Of a DNA stretch of 62,749 nucleotides, positions 50,248-59,041 are shown piece after piece. Origin of the DNA: Actinoplanes sandaracinus (lineage in GTDB: Bacteria > Actinomycetota > Actinomycetes > Mycobacteriales > Micromonosporaceae); NCBI RefSeq assembly GCF_030009775.1, contig NZ_JASCTH010000002.1, forward strand, positions 407,618-470,366, read 5' to 3'. Below the pieces are notes generated by a model. The model searched no databases, was not told where the DNA came from, and saw only the letters and a list, made by a program, of their open reading frames with translations. The position numbers and the translations under genes are program-made. How positions within the stretch are numbered: position 1 is the first letter of the stretch; every line of letters starts with the position of its first letter.

Positions 50248-51476
50248 CCGGCGATCTCGTACACGTCGCCGTAGACCTTCCAGGTCAGCGGAGCGGCCAG
50301 GTCGAGGTTTCCGGCGTCGAGGAAGGTCCGCTGGGCGGTGTCGACCCGCGTGGTGTCGCTGTGTGCCGCCTCGGTGCGCATCTCGGCCGCCCGCGCGTCC
50401 AGGAACGCCGCCAGGTAGGGGATCTCGTCGCCGCCCTGCACCGGTGTCCGCTGCCCGGCGACGACGCGTTCGCGGATCGCCCGCAGCCCGGAGACGCCGT
50501 GCATCACGGCCGCGTCGTAGTAGGCGAGCTGGCCGAGCGCCCGCAGCCCGTCCGCCTCGGCCAGGCGCACCGCCGGGGAGTAGTACATCCGGTCCCGGGC
50601 GTCCTCCTGGACCTTCTGGAACACCGGGTCGCCGCCGGCGGACCGCCAGGCGGCCGGGAAACCCGGGTCGAGACCGTCGTGCGAGTCGGTGCCGTCCACG
50701 GCACGCAGCGCGGGCAGGTAACCGGCCAAGCCGTTGTCCGGCTTGCGGCGGGTGTACTCGGTGACCACCGCGAGCATGTCGGACGTACCCGAGCAGAAGC
50801 CGACGATGCCGCCCGTGTAGCCGCGGCCGTCTCCGATGTCCTCGATGTAGTCGTACTCCGACCGCCATGCCAGAGTCGAGTTCTCCGCGCTGGAGACGAT
50901 CTTGAGCGCGGTCTCCTTCTTCGCCTCGTCGGCCAGGCCGGCGGCGGCCGGCGGCACGTCGGCCGTGGCGGCCGACTCGGTCACGGGCGCGGCGTGTCCG
51001 GGACCGTACGCCCGGACGTCCCAGAGTGAGTAGCCTTCCGAGGTGCCCCGCTGGGTGGCCAGCACCCGCAGATAGCGCCCGGTCCCGGCGAGGCCACGGA
51101 GGTCGTCGGTGCCGCCGTCGCCGGACGAGGTGTGGTAGAGGTCCGTCCACGACGCACCGTCGCCGGACATCTGGACGCGGTACGCCGTCGCGAAGGCCCG
51201 AGCCCAGTGCAGCCGGACCCGGCGGACGTCCTGGGCCGTGCCCAGATCGATCCGGATCCACTGTGTAACCGGCCCGGAAGCCCCGCTGGACCACCGGGTG
51301 TCCGTCGCGGTGTCGGTGACGCCGGCGGCGGGCCAGGCGACGCTCTCGGTCGCGGAGGCCAGTGCCGGGCGCCCCTTGGTGAGCACCACGTCGGGGTTGG
51401 CACTGGCCGCCACGGAGATCGCCAGGGGCACGCAGAGCACCACCGCGATCCCGGAGCCCAGCACCCATGAACGCAT
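50244..51476 (-). CDS. GH46 chitosanase with N-terminal F5/8-type (CBM32) domain
   Basis: A 410-residue secreted chitosan hydrolase. A signal peptide (1-26) precedes a discoidin-type carbohydrate-binding domain (35-158) and the GH46 domain (180-410). The catalytic pair are E198 (SAENS) and D216 (IGDGRGYTGG), 18 residues apart as in the well-studied Streptomyces enzyme. The N-terminal CBM32 is an added module compared with the simplest GH46 enzymes. It should release chitooligosaccharides outside the cell. The start ATG at 51476 is clear. Confidence 0.93.
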   Translation of the reverse strand: MRSWVLGSGIAVVLCVPLAISVAASANPDVVLTKGRPALASATESVAWPAAGVTDTATDTRWSSGASGPVTQWIRIDLGTAQDVRRVRLHWARAFATAYRVQMSGDGASWTDLYHTSSGDGGTDDLRGLAGTGRYLRVLATQRGTSEGYSLWDVRAYGPGHAAPVTESAATADVPPAAAGLADEAKKETALKIVSSAENSTLAWRSEYDYIEDIGDGRGYTGGIVGFCSGTSDMLAVVTEYTRRKPDNGLAGYLPALRAVDGTDSHDGLDPGFPAAWRSAGGDPVFQKVQEDARDRMYYSPAVRLAEADGLRALGQLAYYDAAVMHGVSGLRAIRERVVAGQRTPVQGGDEIPYLAAFLDARAAEMRTEAAHSDTTRVDTAQRTFLDAGNLDLAAPLTWKVYGDVYEIAG

Positions 51477-51501
51477 GGGTTCCAGGCTAGGCCGGGGAAC
51501 G

Positions 51502-51753
51502 TCAGCGACGCTTGCGCTTCCGGGAGATCAATACGAACGCGACCACGACGGCCGCGATCACACCCAGGCAGCAGAGCAGTCCGATGATGCCGAACCCGAT
51601 TCCGCCGCGCCGGGACTTGCGGGCCGCCTCGATCACGAGCTGTGGCACGCCGGGCTCGGCGGCCCAGGCCTGTGCCGGTATCAACAGGGTCAGGGTCACG
51701 CCGGCCACTGCGGCGGCGAACCATCTTTGGAGTTTTCCAGCCATGTCACCCAT
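51502..51753 (-). CDS. small secreted/type I membrane protein
   Basis: An 83-residue protein with a signal peptide (cleavage near AQAWAA), a short extracytoplasmic segment, one transmembrane helix (GIIGLLCCLGVIAAVVVAFVL) and a basic RKRKRR tail. The helix-plus-basic-tail ending looks like a sortase substrate tail, but no LPxTG-like motif precedes it. Three in-frame ATGs (51744, 51753, 51762) are possible. 51753 was chosen for a GGGG four bases upstream, and the choice is weak. Confidence 0.55.
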   Translation of the reverse strand: MGDMAGKLQRWFAAAVAGVTLTLLIPAQAWAAEPGVPQLVIEAARKSRRGGIGFGIIGLLCCLGVIAAVVVAFVLISRKRKRR

Positions 51754-51828
51754 GTGCCCCATGCTGACCGATGTACGCAACGGGTAAGGGATCGTGTATC
51801 GAGGGCGGTACCGACGGGAAGGACTTGC

Positions 51829-53814
51829 ATGGACGCGGATCTGGTGGCCCTGGCCGAGGCGCACGGAGTGGCCACGCACTACGAGAACTGGCAGCGCCGG
51901 GAGACCGAGGTCGCCGCGGAGTCGGTGATCGGCGTGCTCGGCATGCTGGGCGTCGACGCGAGCACCCCACAAGCGGTCCGGGAGTCGCTCGCCGCGGCCC
52001 GCCGCCGTGATGTCGGTGACCGGCTGCCCGGGACGATCGTGCTACGCGAAGGCGCCGGCGGCACGCTGCCCGCACCGGCCGAGATCACCCTCGAGGACGG
52101 CGCCGTCCGGCGGGTGGACCGGCTGCCCGCCGACCTGCCGCTGGGCTGGCACCGGCTGCGGTGCCGCGATCAGGAGGTCACCCTGGTGGTGGTCCCCGCC
52201 ACGTTGCCCGAGCCGCCGGACGCCTGGGGCTGGATGCTGCAGCTCTACACCCTGCACTCGGCCGGCTCGTGGGGCATGGGCGATCTCGGGGACCTGCGCG
52301 ACTTCGTGGCCGGCTCGGCCGGCGCGGGGCTGGTGCTACTCAACCCGCTGCACGCGATCACACCGACCCGGCCGGTTCCGGCGTCGCCGTACTCCCCGTC
52401 GAGCCGCCGGTTCGCCAACCTGCTCTACCTGCGGATCACCGACACCCCCGAGTACCGGCGGGCGGACGCGGCGCTGCGGGCCCGGGTGGACGCGTTGCGG
52501 CCGGAACCTCCCGCCGGCGCTCTGATCGACTACGACGCGGTGTTCGCCGCCAAAATCGCCGCGTGCGAGCTGCTCTGGCCGCTGGCCGGGCCGGTCGACC
52601 TGGACCGGGACCCGGGGCTCACCGACTTCGCGCGGTTCTGCGTGCTCGCCGAGGAGCACGGCCCCGACTGGCGGCGGTGGCCGGACGAGTCGCGCCGTCC
52701 GGACGCCCCGGCGGTGCGGGCGATGCGCGGCGACCGGGTCGCCTTCCACGTCTGGATCCAGGAGCTGCTGGAGCAGCAGTTCGACACGGCCGGGGAGGCG
52801 GCGCGGGAGCAGGGCATGCCGGTGGGCATCGTGTACGACCTGGCGGTCGCCGTCGAGCCCGGCGGCGCCGACGGATGGCTGCTGCAGGACGTGCTGGCGA
52901 TGGAGGCCCGCACCGGCGCGCCACCGGACGCGTTCAACCAACTCGGCCAGGAGTGGGGCGGAGTGGCGTGGCGGCCGGACCGGCTGATCGAGACCGGGTA
53001 CGCCGCCTACCGGGACATGCTGCGACGGATCTTCCGGTACGCCGGCGGCCTGCGCGTCGACCACGTGGCGGGGCTGTGGCGGCTGTGGTGGGTGCCGGCC
53101 GGCCTGGGCCCGGCCAAGGGCACGTACGTGCACTACGACCCGGAGGCCATGCTGGGGATCCTGGCGCTGGAGGCGTACCGGGCCGGAGCCGCGGTGATCG
53201 GTGAGGACCTGGGGACGGTCATGCCGGTGGTGACCGAGGGTCTCCAGCGGACCAACATGCTCGGCTCGGCGGTGCTCTGGTTCACCCGGGACGACGAGGG
53301 CGGCTACCGGCCGTCAGCCGACTATCCGCGCAACGCGCTGGCCAGCATCTCCACCCATGACCTGCCGACCGCGGCCGGGTTCCTCGCCGGGGAGCAGGTC
53401 GAGGTCCGCGCGGAGTTGGGCCAGCTGACCGGGACGGTGGAGGACGAGCGGGCGGCCTGGCGCAAGGATCGGCGGGAACTGCTCGCCCACCTGCGCGCCG
53501 AGGGGCTGCTGACCGGGCCGGACCCCGCCGCCGAGGACGTGGTGGTGGCCATGCACGAGTTCCTGGCCCGGACCCCGTGCCGGCTGGTTACCGCCTCGCT
53601 GCACGACGTCCTGCTGGAACGCCGTCAGCCGAACCTGCCGGGCACCTTCGAGGAGTATCCGAACTGGCGCATCCCGCTCGGCCCGGACCTGGCCGAGGTG
53701 GTCGCCGACCCGCTGTTCCGTAAGGTCGCCGGGATCCTGAGCAGTCGGCCCGGCCCGATCGGAAACGGTCAGAGGGCGAGTGGCGGAGGCGGCGGCTCGT
53801 CGTCCAGCGCGTAG
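51829..53814 (+). CDS. malQ: 4-alpha-glucanotransferase
   Basis: A 661-residue GH77 enzyme transferring alpha-1,4-glucan segments. Catalytic landmarks are GSWGMGDLGDL at the N-terminal barrel edge, RVDHVAGLWRLWWVP with the nucleophile Asp, IGEDLGTV with the acid/base Glu, and STHDLPTAAGF with the transition-state Asp. An N-terminal extension of about 130 residues, found in the actinobacterial and Escherichia form, precedes the barrel. ATG at 51829 follows GGGAAGGA by six bases. The last 46 bases are overlapped by an opposite-strand gene. Confidence 0.96.
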   Translation: MDADLVALAEAHGVATHYENWQRRETEVAAESVIGVLGMLGVDASTPQAVRESLAAARRRDVGDRLPGTIVLREGAGGTLPAPAEITLEDGAVRRVDRLPADLPLGWHRLRCRDQEVTLVVVPATLPEPPDAWGWMLQLYTLHSAGSWGMGDLGDLRDFVAGSAGAGLVLLNPLHAITPTRPVPASPYSPSSRRFANLLYLRITDTPEYRRADAALRARVDALRPEPPAGALIDYDAVFAAKIAACELLWPLAGPVDLDRDPGLTDFARFCVLAEEHGPDWRRWPDESRRPDAPAVRAMRGDRVAFHVWIQELLEQQFDTAGEAAREQGMPVGIVYDLAVAVEPGGADGWLLQDVLAMEARTGAPPDAFNQLGQEWGGVAWRPDRLIETGYAAYRDMLRRIFRYAGGLRVDHVAGLWRLWWVPAGLGPAKGTYVHYDPEAMLGILALEAYRAGAAVIGEDLGTVMPVVTEGLQRTNMLGSAVLWFTRDDEGGYRPSADYPRNALASISTHDLPTAAGFLAGEQVEVRAELGQLTGTVEDERAAWRKDRRELLAHLRAEGLLTGPDPAAEDVVVAMHEFLARTPCRLVTASLHDVLLERRQPNLPGTFEEYPNWRIPLGPDLAEVVADPLFRKVAGILSSRPGPIGNGQRASGGGGGSSSSA

Positions 53815-54107
53815 AGCATCGGGTGCAGCGGCAGGTAGGTGTGCGGCTGCCGGCAGCGCGCCGGCGGCAGCAGTGAGGAGTGGTGCTCCGGGTGCTCGTG
53901 GCAGTGCCGCAGCGCCCGGGTCACCGCGTCCTCGTGGTGCCGGCCGCCGCCGTACTCGCCGCAGCCGGAGCAGTCCCACCGCCAGAACGGTGCGCCCTCC
54001 TCGGAGGTGTGCCGCCGGATCCGCAGCGGCGGCCCGGTCGGTGACGGGGTCGCCGCGTGCGACCGCCGCTGTGCACCGATCAATTCGGCAAGCAGGTTGC
54101 TCGACAT
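53769..54107 (-). CDS. small Cys/His-rich hypothetical protein
   Basis: A 112-residue protein with CSGCGEYG followed by a His-rich stretch (RHHEDAVTRALRHCHEHPEHH), a probable zinc site, and a Pro-rich tail. It overlaps the malQ 3' end by 46 bases on the other strand. No homolog I can name. The reading frame keeps good third-position GC away from the overlap, which supports it. Confidence 0.55.
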   Translation of the reverse strand: MSSNLLAELIGAQRRSHAATPSPTGPPLRIRRHTSEEGAPFWRWDCSGCGEYGGGRHHEDAVTRALRHCHEHPEHHSSLLPPARCRQPHTYLPLHPMLYALDDEPPPPPLAL

Positions 54108-54168
54108 GTGATCAGTGTGTATCGCCGCCGATGGTCACGTATAGGCGTTTTGCGGAATATCGCCAGGT

Positions 54169-55434
54169 TCAGCGAGCGGCGACTATTCCCAGGCCGGAGG
54201 CGGTCACGCCGGGGAACACACCCGACAGGTCGCCGACCCCGCACCGGGCCCGCAGGATCTCACCGATGACAGCCCGGTAGTCGGTCGTCACCGCCAGATC
54301 ACCGTCGCGGAGCTGGGCGTTCGTCAGGCCGGGCCACCGGCCGTACACCTTGCCGCCCTTGACCGCGCCGCCGAGCACGAACATCGCGTTGCCGTAACCG
54401 TGGTCGAGCCCGCCCGAGCCGTTCTGGGCCACCCGCCGGCCGAACTCACTGATCGTGATCAGGGTTACCCGCCGCATCCCGGTGGCCCCGAGGTCCGCGG
54501 CGAACGCGGCCAGCGCCGAGGCGAGCGCCTTGAGCTGGTCGTACATCCGCCGGCCGGCGACCGCCGGGCCGAGGTTCTCGTGCATGTCCCAGTCACCGCA
54601 GTCCACGGTCGCGCTCCTCAGCCCGGCCCCCGACTTGATCAACCGGGCCACGTCACGCAGCGCCGCGCCCAGATCGGTGGCCGGATAGACCGCCCCGTTG
54701 GCCGGGGTGTAGCCGGCCGCCCGCATCTGCGCGGTCTTCTGCAGCGCGCCGCCCAACTGCCCGACCGTCTGCCGGAGCGCCGTCGGCGCGCCCTCGTAGA
54801 GCTTCGCCATCGTCGCCGCGATCGGCCGTCCGGCCTGCTCCCCGGTGAGCGCCGTCTTGTCGATCGAGGTCACCCCCAGATAGGGCGCCGGCCCACCGAG
54901 CACCCGCGCCGGCCTCGCGGTGCCCATCGCCACCGCCTGCAGCGGGTCGGAGGAGCCGATCACGCCGAGCATCCGGTTGAGCCAGCCGGTCCGGATCGAG
55001 GTGCCGGGAGCGGCCCGCTCCAGATCCTCCATGGCCGAGAAGTGCGACCGGTTCGGCGCCGGCTGGCCGACCGCGTGCACCGCGGCGAGCTGCCCACCCG
55101 TCCAGTACGGCAGCAGGGGCGCCAAAGCCGGGTTCAGCCCGAAGAACGAGCCACCCCCGATCAACTGCGACCGGGGTACGCCGATGGACGGCCGCGCCGC
55201 GTAATAGGCGGCGTCGCCCGCCGGAACCACGGCGGACAGCCCGTCGAACCCGCCACGCAGCGAGAGCAGCACCAGCACGTCACCGTCGTACGCCGGGTCA
55301 GCCGCGAAGGCCAGGCCGGTGTCGACCGTCGCCCCGGCCAGCCCGGCGAACGCTCCCGCCGCACCGGCCGCCAGCACCCGCCGGCGGGCGAGCCGGGTCC
55401 GCCGGTCGTCGTCGCATCCACAAACCGCTGTCAT
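54169..55434 (-). CDS. DUF1501 protein, Tat-exported
   Basis: A 421-residue exported protein of the DUF1501 family, an alkaline-phosphatase/sulfatase-like fold (VLVLLSLRGGFDGLSAVVPAGD, NRSHFSAMEDLE, LITISEFGRR, GLDHGYGNAMFVLGG). The N-terminus carries a twin-arginine signal (RRRVLAAGAAGAFAGLAGA). The start ATG at 55434 follows an AGAGG. Metal-binding Asp/His residues of the phosphatase fold are partly kept (DWDMHENLG). Catalytic function is unproven. It lies 14 bases after the DUF1800 gene, so the two are co-transcribed. Confidence 0.88.
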   Translation of the reverse strand: MTAVCGCDDDRRTRLARRRVLAAGAAGAFAGLAGATVDTGLAFAADPAYDGDVLVLLSLRGGFDGLSAVVPAGDAAYYAARPSIGVPRSQLIGGGSFFGLNPALAPLLPYWTGGQLAAVHAVGQPAPNRSHFSAMEDLERAAPGTSIRTGWLNRMLGVIGSSDPLQAVAMGTARPARVLGGPAPYLGVTSIDKTALTGEQAGRPIAATMAKLYEGAPTALRQTVGQLGGALQKTAQMRAAGYTPANGAVYPATDLGAALRDVARLIKSGAGLRSATVDCGDWDMHENLGPAVAGRRMYDQLKALASALAAFAADLGATGMRRVTLITISEFGRRVAQNGSGGLDHGYGNAMFVLGGAVKGGKVYGRWPGLTNAQLRDGDLAVTTDYRAVIGEILRARCGVGDLSGVFPGVTASGLGIVAAR

Positions 55435-55448
55435 CGTCACCTCTACGC

Positions 55449-56972
55449 TCACTTCACCGCGAAGGACGGGGAGTTCAGGAGCATCCCCATCAGGTACGGA
55501 TACATCCAGCCGGCCACCGGGTCGTTCGCCTTGAGCGGCGACGCCGGGGTCTTGCCGTAGAACTCGGCCAGCACGGCGGTCTGCCTCGCGCTCGGGGCGA
55601 TGCCGAGCAGCCGCACGGCGGTCGCCTGGATCAGCGCGCCGTACGTGGCCGGCAGCGCCCCCACCATCCCGGTCAGCAGGTTCGCCGGCCGGACCAGCGT
55701 TTCCGGCCACCAGCCGGCCGCGATGGAGAGATGGAAGTTCCACCGCACCAGCAGACCGGACGGTGAGCCCCAGGCCTCGGCCACGTCCGGGTAACCGTTC
55801 GGCGGGCCCCAGCCCAGCGGCGCCTGCCCGGCGTCACGCGCCATCCAGTAGAGGCTCTCCAGGAACTTGGTGCCGCTGGTCGCCGGGCCGTAGCCGAGTG
55901 TCCGGACGGTCGCGGCGAGGTCCTCCAGCGGCGTCCGCGTCTTGGCCCCGATCGAGGCCGCGAACTCGGGTGACGTGAACAGCGCCCGCAGCACCGGCGC
56001 GATCGCCGAGGAGTTGTCCAGGTAGACCTTGACCAGGGCGGTGATCAACGAGGCGGGTGGGTTGTCGGCGACAAACCGCACGCACAGCTTGGTGACGATC
56101 CGGCGGGCCGTCACCTGGTGCATGGCCAGGTAGTCGAGCAGCGCCATAACCGCCGCCTCACCCCCCGCGGCGGTGGCGTTGGCGTGCTGGAAGGCCAGCA
56201 CCCGGACAGCCCCGACAGCGTGGAGGGCGGCGTCGTACCGGTACTTGCCGGTGCCGTTGTCCACGGTCAGGCCGGTGAGCAGGCGGGCGGCGTTCTTCAC
56301 GTCCGCCTCGGTGTAGGCGAGCCCGACGGTGTGCAGTTCCAGCAGCTCACGCCCGTAGTTCTCGTTGGGCGCGGCCTTCGTCGAGAAGCGGTTGTCGAGG
56401 TAGGTGAGCATCGCCGGGTGCCGGGCCGACGCCTTGAGCAGGTCGGAGAACCTGCCCAGGGCGTGCTGGCGGATCATGGTGTCGTAGTCGATCCGGCTGT
56501 CCCAGACGTCCCCCTGCGGGCAGGTGACGTTCAGGTGGTTGCTCCAGAAGTCGGTCATCACCTCGAGGAGCTGCCGCTCGCTCCAGATCGCCCGGGCCAC
56601 GGCCCCGAAGCCGAGCTGCCACATCGGGTCCCAGCTGTACCGCTTCAACGTTCCGGCGGACACCCGGCCACGGATCTCGGCGATCGACAGGCGGCTCAGC
56701 GGCAGCCGGGCGATCACGCCATCGGCGACCGGGTCGGGGATCGAGGCCGGGTTGAGCTGGCGGTCCAGCCACGCCTTCGCGCCCAGCCGGCGGATCTCCG
56801 CGATCGAGGACGGGCTGGGCCCGAACGTCGCCCGGCGCAGCAGGTGCAGCAGCGGATCGGTGGGAAGCAGCGTGGCGGCGGCCGGGTCCGCGGCGGCGGC
56901 AGGCGTGCCGGTGGTCAGGGCGGCCGCCGCACCGGCCGCGGCGATCCCGCCCACGACGCTGCGGCGCGTCAT
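55449..56972 (-). CDS. DUF1800 protein, Tat-exported
   Basis: A 507-residue all-helical exported protein. N-terminal MTRRSVVGGIAAAGAAAAL is a Tat-like signal. DUF1800 blocks include LLRRATFGPSPSSIAEI, FWSNHLNV and NENYGRELLELHTVGLAYTEADV. The pair with DUF1501 occurs in many Gram-negative and some actinobacterial genomes. The biochemical role is unknown. ATG at 56972 has GGAG six bases upstream, which is why the ATG four codons earlier was not used. Confidence 0.88.
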   Translation of the reverse strand: MTRRSVVGGIAAAGAAAALTTGTPAAAADPAAATLLPTDPLLHLLRRATFGPSPSSIAEIRRLGAKAWLDRQLNPASIPDPVADGVIARLPLSRLSIAEIRGRVSAGTLKRYSWDPMWQLGFGAVARAIWSERQLLEVMTDFWSNHLNVTCPQGDVWDSRIDYDTMIRQHALGRFSDLLKASARHPAMLTYLDNRFSTKAAPNENYGRELLELHTVGLAYTEADVKNAARLLTGLTVDNGTGKYRYDAALHAVGAVRVLAFQHANATAAGGEAAVMALLDYLAMHQVTARRIVTKLCVRFVADNPPASLITALVKVYLDNSSAIAPVLRALFTSPEFAASIGAKTRTPLEDLAATVRTLGYGPATSGTKFLESLYWMARDAGQAPLGWGPPNGYPDVAEAWGSPSGLLVRWNFHLSIAAGWWPETLVRPANLLTGMVGALPATYGALIQATAVRLLGIAPSARQTAVLAEFYGKTPASPLKANDPVAGWMYPYLMGMLLNSPSFAVK

Positions 56973-57063
56973 CGTCTGCTCCATTGCGCTCACGGGAACA
57001 AACGTCGGAAGTTTTGCACCACACCTGTGGAATCCCCGCACCGTGCTACCCACCTGCTACCTG

Positions 57064-57075
57064 GATACTGGCCGG
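57064..57075 (+). promoter_or_regulatory. -10 element upstream of the spermidine-synthase-like gene
   Basis: GATACT (57064-57069) is followed by six bases and the ATG. It predicts a leaderless transcript. Confidence 0.45.
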
Positions 57076-57927
57076 ATGGCACAGCGCAGGGCGTCACGAA
57101 GGCGGGTGGAGACGGTCGCCTCCGGGGTGGCCGAGCTGGTGCCCGATCCCGATCGGGACACCGCCTGGACCCTGCTGCTGGACGGGGCGCCGCAGTCGCA
57201 CGTCGACCTGGCCGATCCCACTCACCTGGAGTTCGAGTACGTGCGGCGGATGGCCTCCGCGATCGATCTGGCGGCCCCTCCGGGCCGGCCGCTGCGGGTG
57301 CTGCATCTCGGCGGCGGCGCGCTCACCCTGGCCCGGTACGTCGCGGCCACCCGGCCCGGTTCGGCGCAACGCGTGGTCGAGATCGACGGTCCGCTGGTCG
57401 AGCTGATCCGGCAGGCGCTGCCGCTGCCCGCCAACGCCAACATCCGGGTACGGGTCTCCGACGCCCGTGCCGCGGTCGAAGGAATGCGTGACTCCGGGTA
57501 CGACGTGGTGATCCTGGACGTGTTCGCGGGCGCGCGCACCCCCGCCCACCTGGCCTCGGCCGAGTTCGCCCAGCAGGTGGCCCGGGTGCTCGACCCGGCC
57601 GGGCGGCTGATCGCCAACGTGGCCGACGGCCCGCCGCTGCGGTACGCCCGCGCGCAGGTCGCCACGATCCGTGCCGCTCTGCCGGAGGCCTGCCTGGTCG
57701 CCGACTCGGGGGTGCTGCGCGGGCGGCGCTTCGGCAATCTGGTGGTGGTCGCCGGGCGTACCCCGCCGCCGATCGCCGAACTGTCCCGCCGGGCCGCCGG
57801 CGACTGGTTCCCGGGCCGGGTCGAGACCGACCTGGATCGCTTCGCCGCCGGAGCCGCTCCCGTTACCGACGCCGTGGCGGTACCCTCTCCCCTACCGCCC
57901 GAAAGCCTGTTCGGTAACCGTAAGTAA
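57076..57927 (+). CDS. spermidine-synthase-like Rossmann-fold protein
   Basis: A 283-residue protein of the polyamine-synthase/methyltransferase superfamily. It shows the SAM-type glycine loop VLHLGGGALTLARY, an acidic residue binding ribose (VVEIDGPLVEL) and ILDVFAG at the usual catalytic-Asp position. The gatekeeping region of true spermidine synthases is not clear, and many actinobacterial members are of unknown substrate. No signal peptide and no fused membrane transporter domain. Confidence 0.82.
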   Translation: MAQRRASRRRVETVASGVAELVPDPDRDTAWTLLLDGAPQSHVDLADPTHLEFEYVRRMASAIDLAAPPGRPLRVLHLGGGALTLARYVAATRPGSAQRVVEIDGPLVELIRQALPLPANANIRVRVSDARAAVEGMRDSGYDVVILDVFAGARTPAHLASAEFAQQVARVLDPAGRLIANVADGPPLRYARAQVATIRAALPEACLVADSGVLRGRRFGNLVVVAGRTPPPIAELSRRAAGDWFPGRVETDLDRFAAGAAPVTDAVAVPSPLPPESLFGNRK

Positions 57928-58048
57928 TCACGAGTCGGCCGTTGGTGCATCTCCGATCACCGTCCTGTGTCGATTTCGCGACTTCCGGTGTGATTAACGC
58001 CCGGTGACTGGCCACACCGCCGGTGCCCGGTTGTAATCGTTTCGGCCG

Positions 58049-58074
58049 CGTGTTCGGAGATCGCGGCGAACACG
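58049..58074 (+). promoter_or_regulatory. hairpin just upstream of a ribosome site
   Basis: An eight-base-pair stem CGTGTTCG/CGAACACG with a 10-base loop ends at the GGGGAAGG ribosome site of the next gene. It could modulate translation, but no known riboswitch pattern is visible. Confidence 0.35.
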
Positions 58075-58086
58075 GGGAAGGCGACC

Positions 58087-59031
58087 ATGTTCCACCAGCA
58101 CTTCCTGTCCCCCGCGGGCACGGACCTCGGACCACTGGACGGCGGCGAGCGTGTGCTGTGGTCCGGCCGCTGCGCCGTGGCCGAGTACGCGTTCGACGAG
58201 GCGTCCTCGCTGCCGCGCTGGACCCTGCCGGAACAGACCGACGTGGTCGTCACCGACCGCCGGGTGCGTTACATCCACACGACCGGGGAAACGCAGAGTA
58301 GCGGCGAGTTGTTCTGGCTCTGGCCCCAGCACCTGCGGGTCCAGCCCGGGAACCGGGAGACCGGCCGTAACGCGACGGTCACCCAGATCCAGCTGGTCTG
58401 CACCGGCCCGGACGGCACCTTCCCGGCTCTGGTCTTCGCCGGTGGCGCGCTCGCCACGATCGGCGACGCGGACCGCCTGGCCAACACGCTGCGACAGGCG
58501 ATCGCCCGGTTCCGGGTGGAGAACGCCGACCTGATCGGGGTGCCGGCGCCGCAGGCGCGGATGCTGTCCCGTCTGGTGATCGGGCCGGAGTTCAGCAACT
58601 ACCAGGGCGGGCAGGGGCAGACGGTGACGCTGCTCGGCGCCGTCCCGGTGCCCGGCCCGGAGGCCGCCGAGCACTACCAGGAGCCCGCCTACGCAGCAGA
58701 GCCCACCTACGCGGAGCCCGCCTATCCGGAGCCGGCGTACCAGGAGCCCGTCTACCAGGGAACGGCGTACCAGGACCCGTACCAGGAGGATCCGGTCTTC
58801 GAGGAGACGCCGGTCTCCAGCGGCCGCGCTTACGCCGAGCGTCCCGGCCGGGAGGCCGACGCCCTCCGCGCCGAGGAGGCCCTGCGCGCCGAGCTGAAGG
58901 CACGGCAGGCCGAGCCGGACCTGGCGTCCCGGGCGGCCAGCCTGGCCGCCCGGGTCGCGAACCTCGTCTCCCACTCACCCGACGACGGACAGGCGACGAA
59001 CCTCTCCGCTTACCTCGACCAGGACCGCTGA
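58087..59031 (+). CDS. hypothetical protein with Tyr/Glu/Pro repeats
   Basis: A 314-residue cytoplasmic protein. Residues 1-160 look folded (DVVVTDRRVRYIHTT, HLRVQP, TQIQLVCTGPDG), perhaps a PH- or bacterial-PH-like domain. Residues 195-245 are a low-complexity segment with YxEPAY-type repeats, and the C-terminus is a charged Ala/Glu/Arg helix. No function can be named. A GGGGAAGG site precedes the ATG. Its stop is 10 bases from the terC stop on the opposite strand. Confidence 0.72.
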   Translation: MFHQHFLSPAGTDLGPLDGGERVLWSGRCAVAEYAFDEASSLPRWTLPEQTDVVVTDRRVRYIHTTGETQSSGELFWLWPQHLRVQPGNRETGRNATVTQIQLVCTGPDGTFPALVFAGGALATIGDADRLANTLRQAIARFRVENADLIGVPAPQARMLSRLVIGPEFSNYQGGQGQTVTLLGAVPVPGPEAAEHYQEPAYAAEPTYAEPAYPEPAYQEPVYQGTAYQDPYQEDPVFEETPVSSGRAYAERPGREADALRAEEALRAELKARQAEPDLASRAASLAARVANLVSHSPDDGQATNLSAYLDQDR

Positions 59032-59041
59032 CCGGCGGTCC

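Noticed and set aside
48850..51468. An 872-codon minus-strand frame across the DUF5709, GH16-like and GH46 genes
   Set aside because: It crosses several genes with clear domains on both strands and shows only shadow composition.
51502..51753. Sortase substrate
   Set aside because: The helix plus basic tail fits, but there is no LPxTG-like pentapeptide before the helix.
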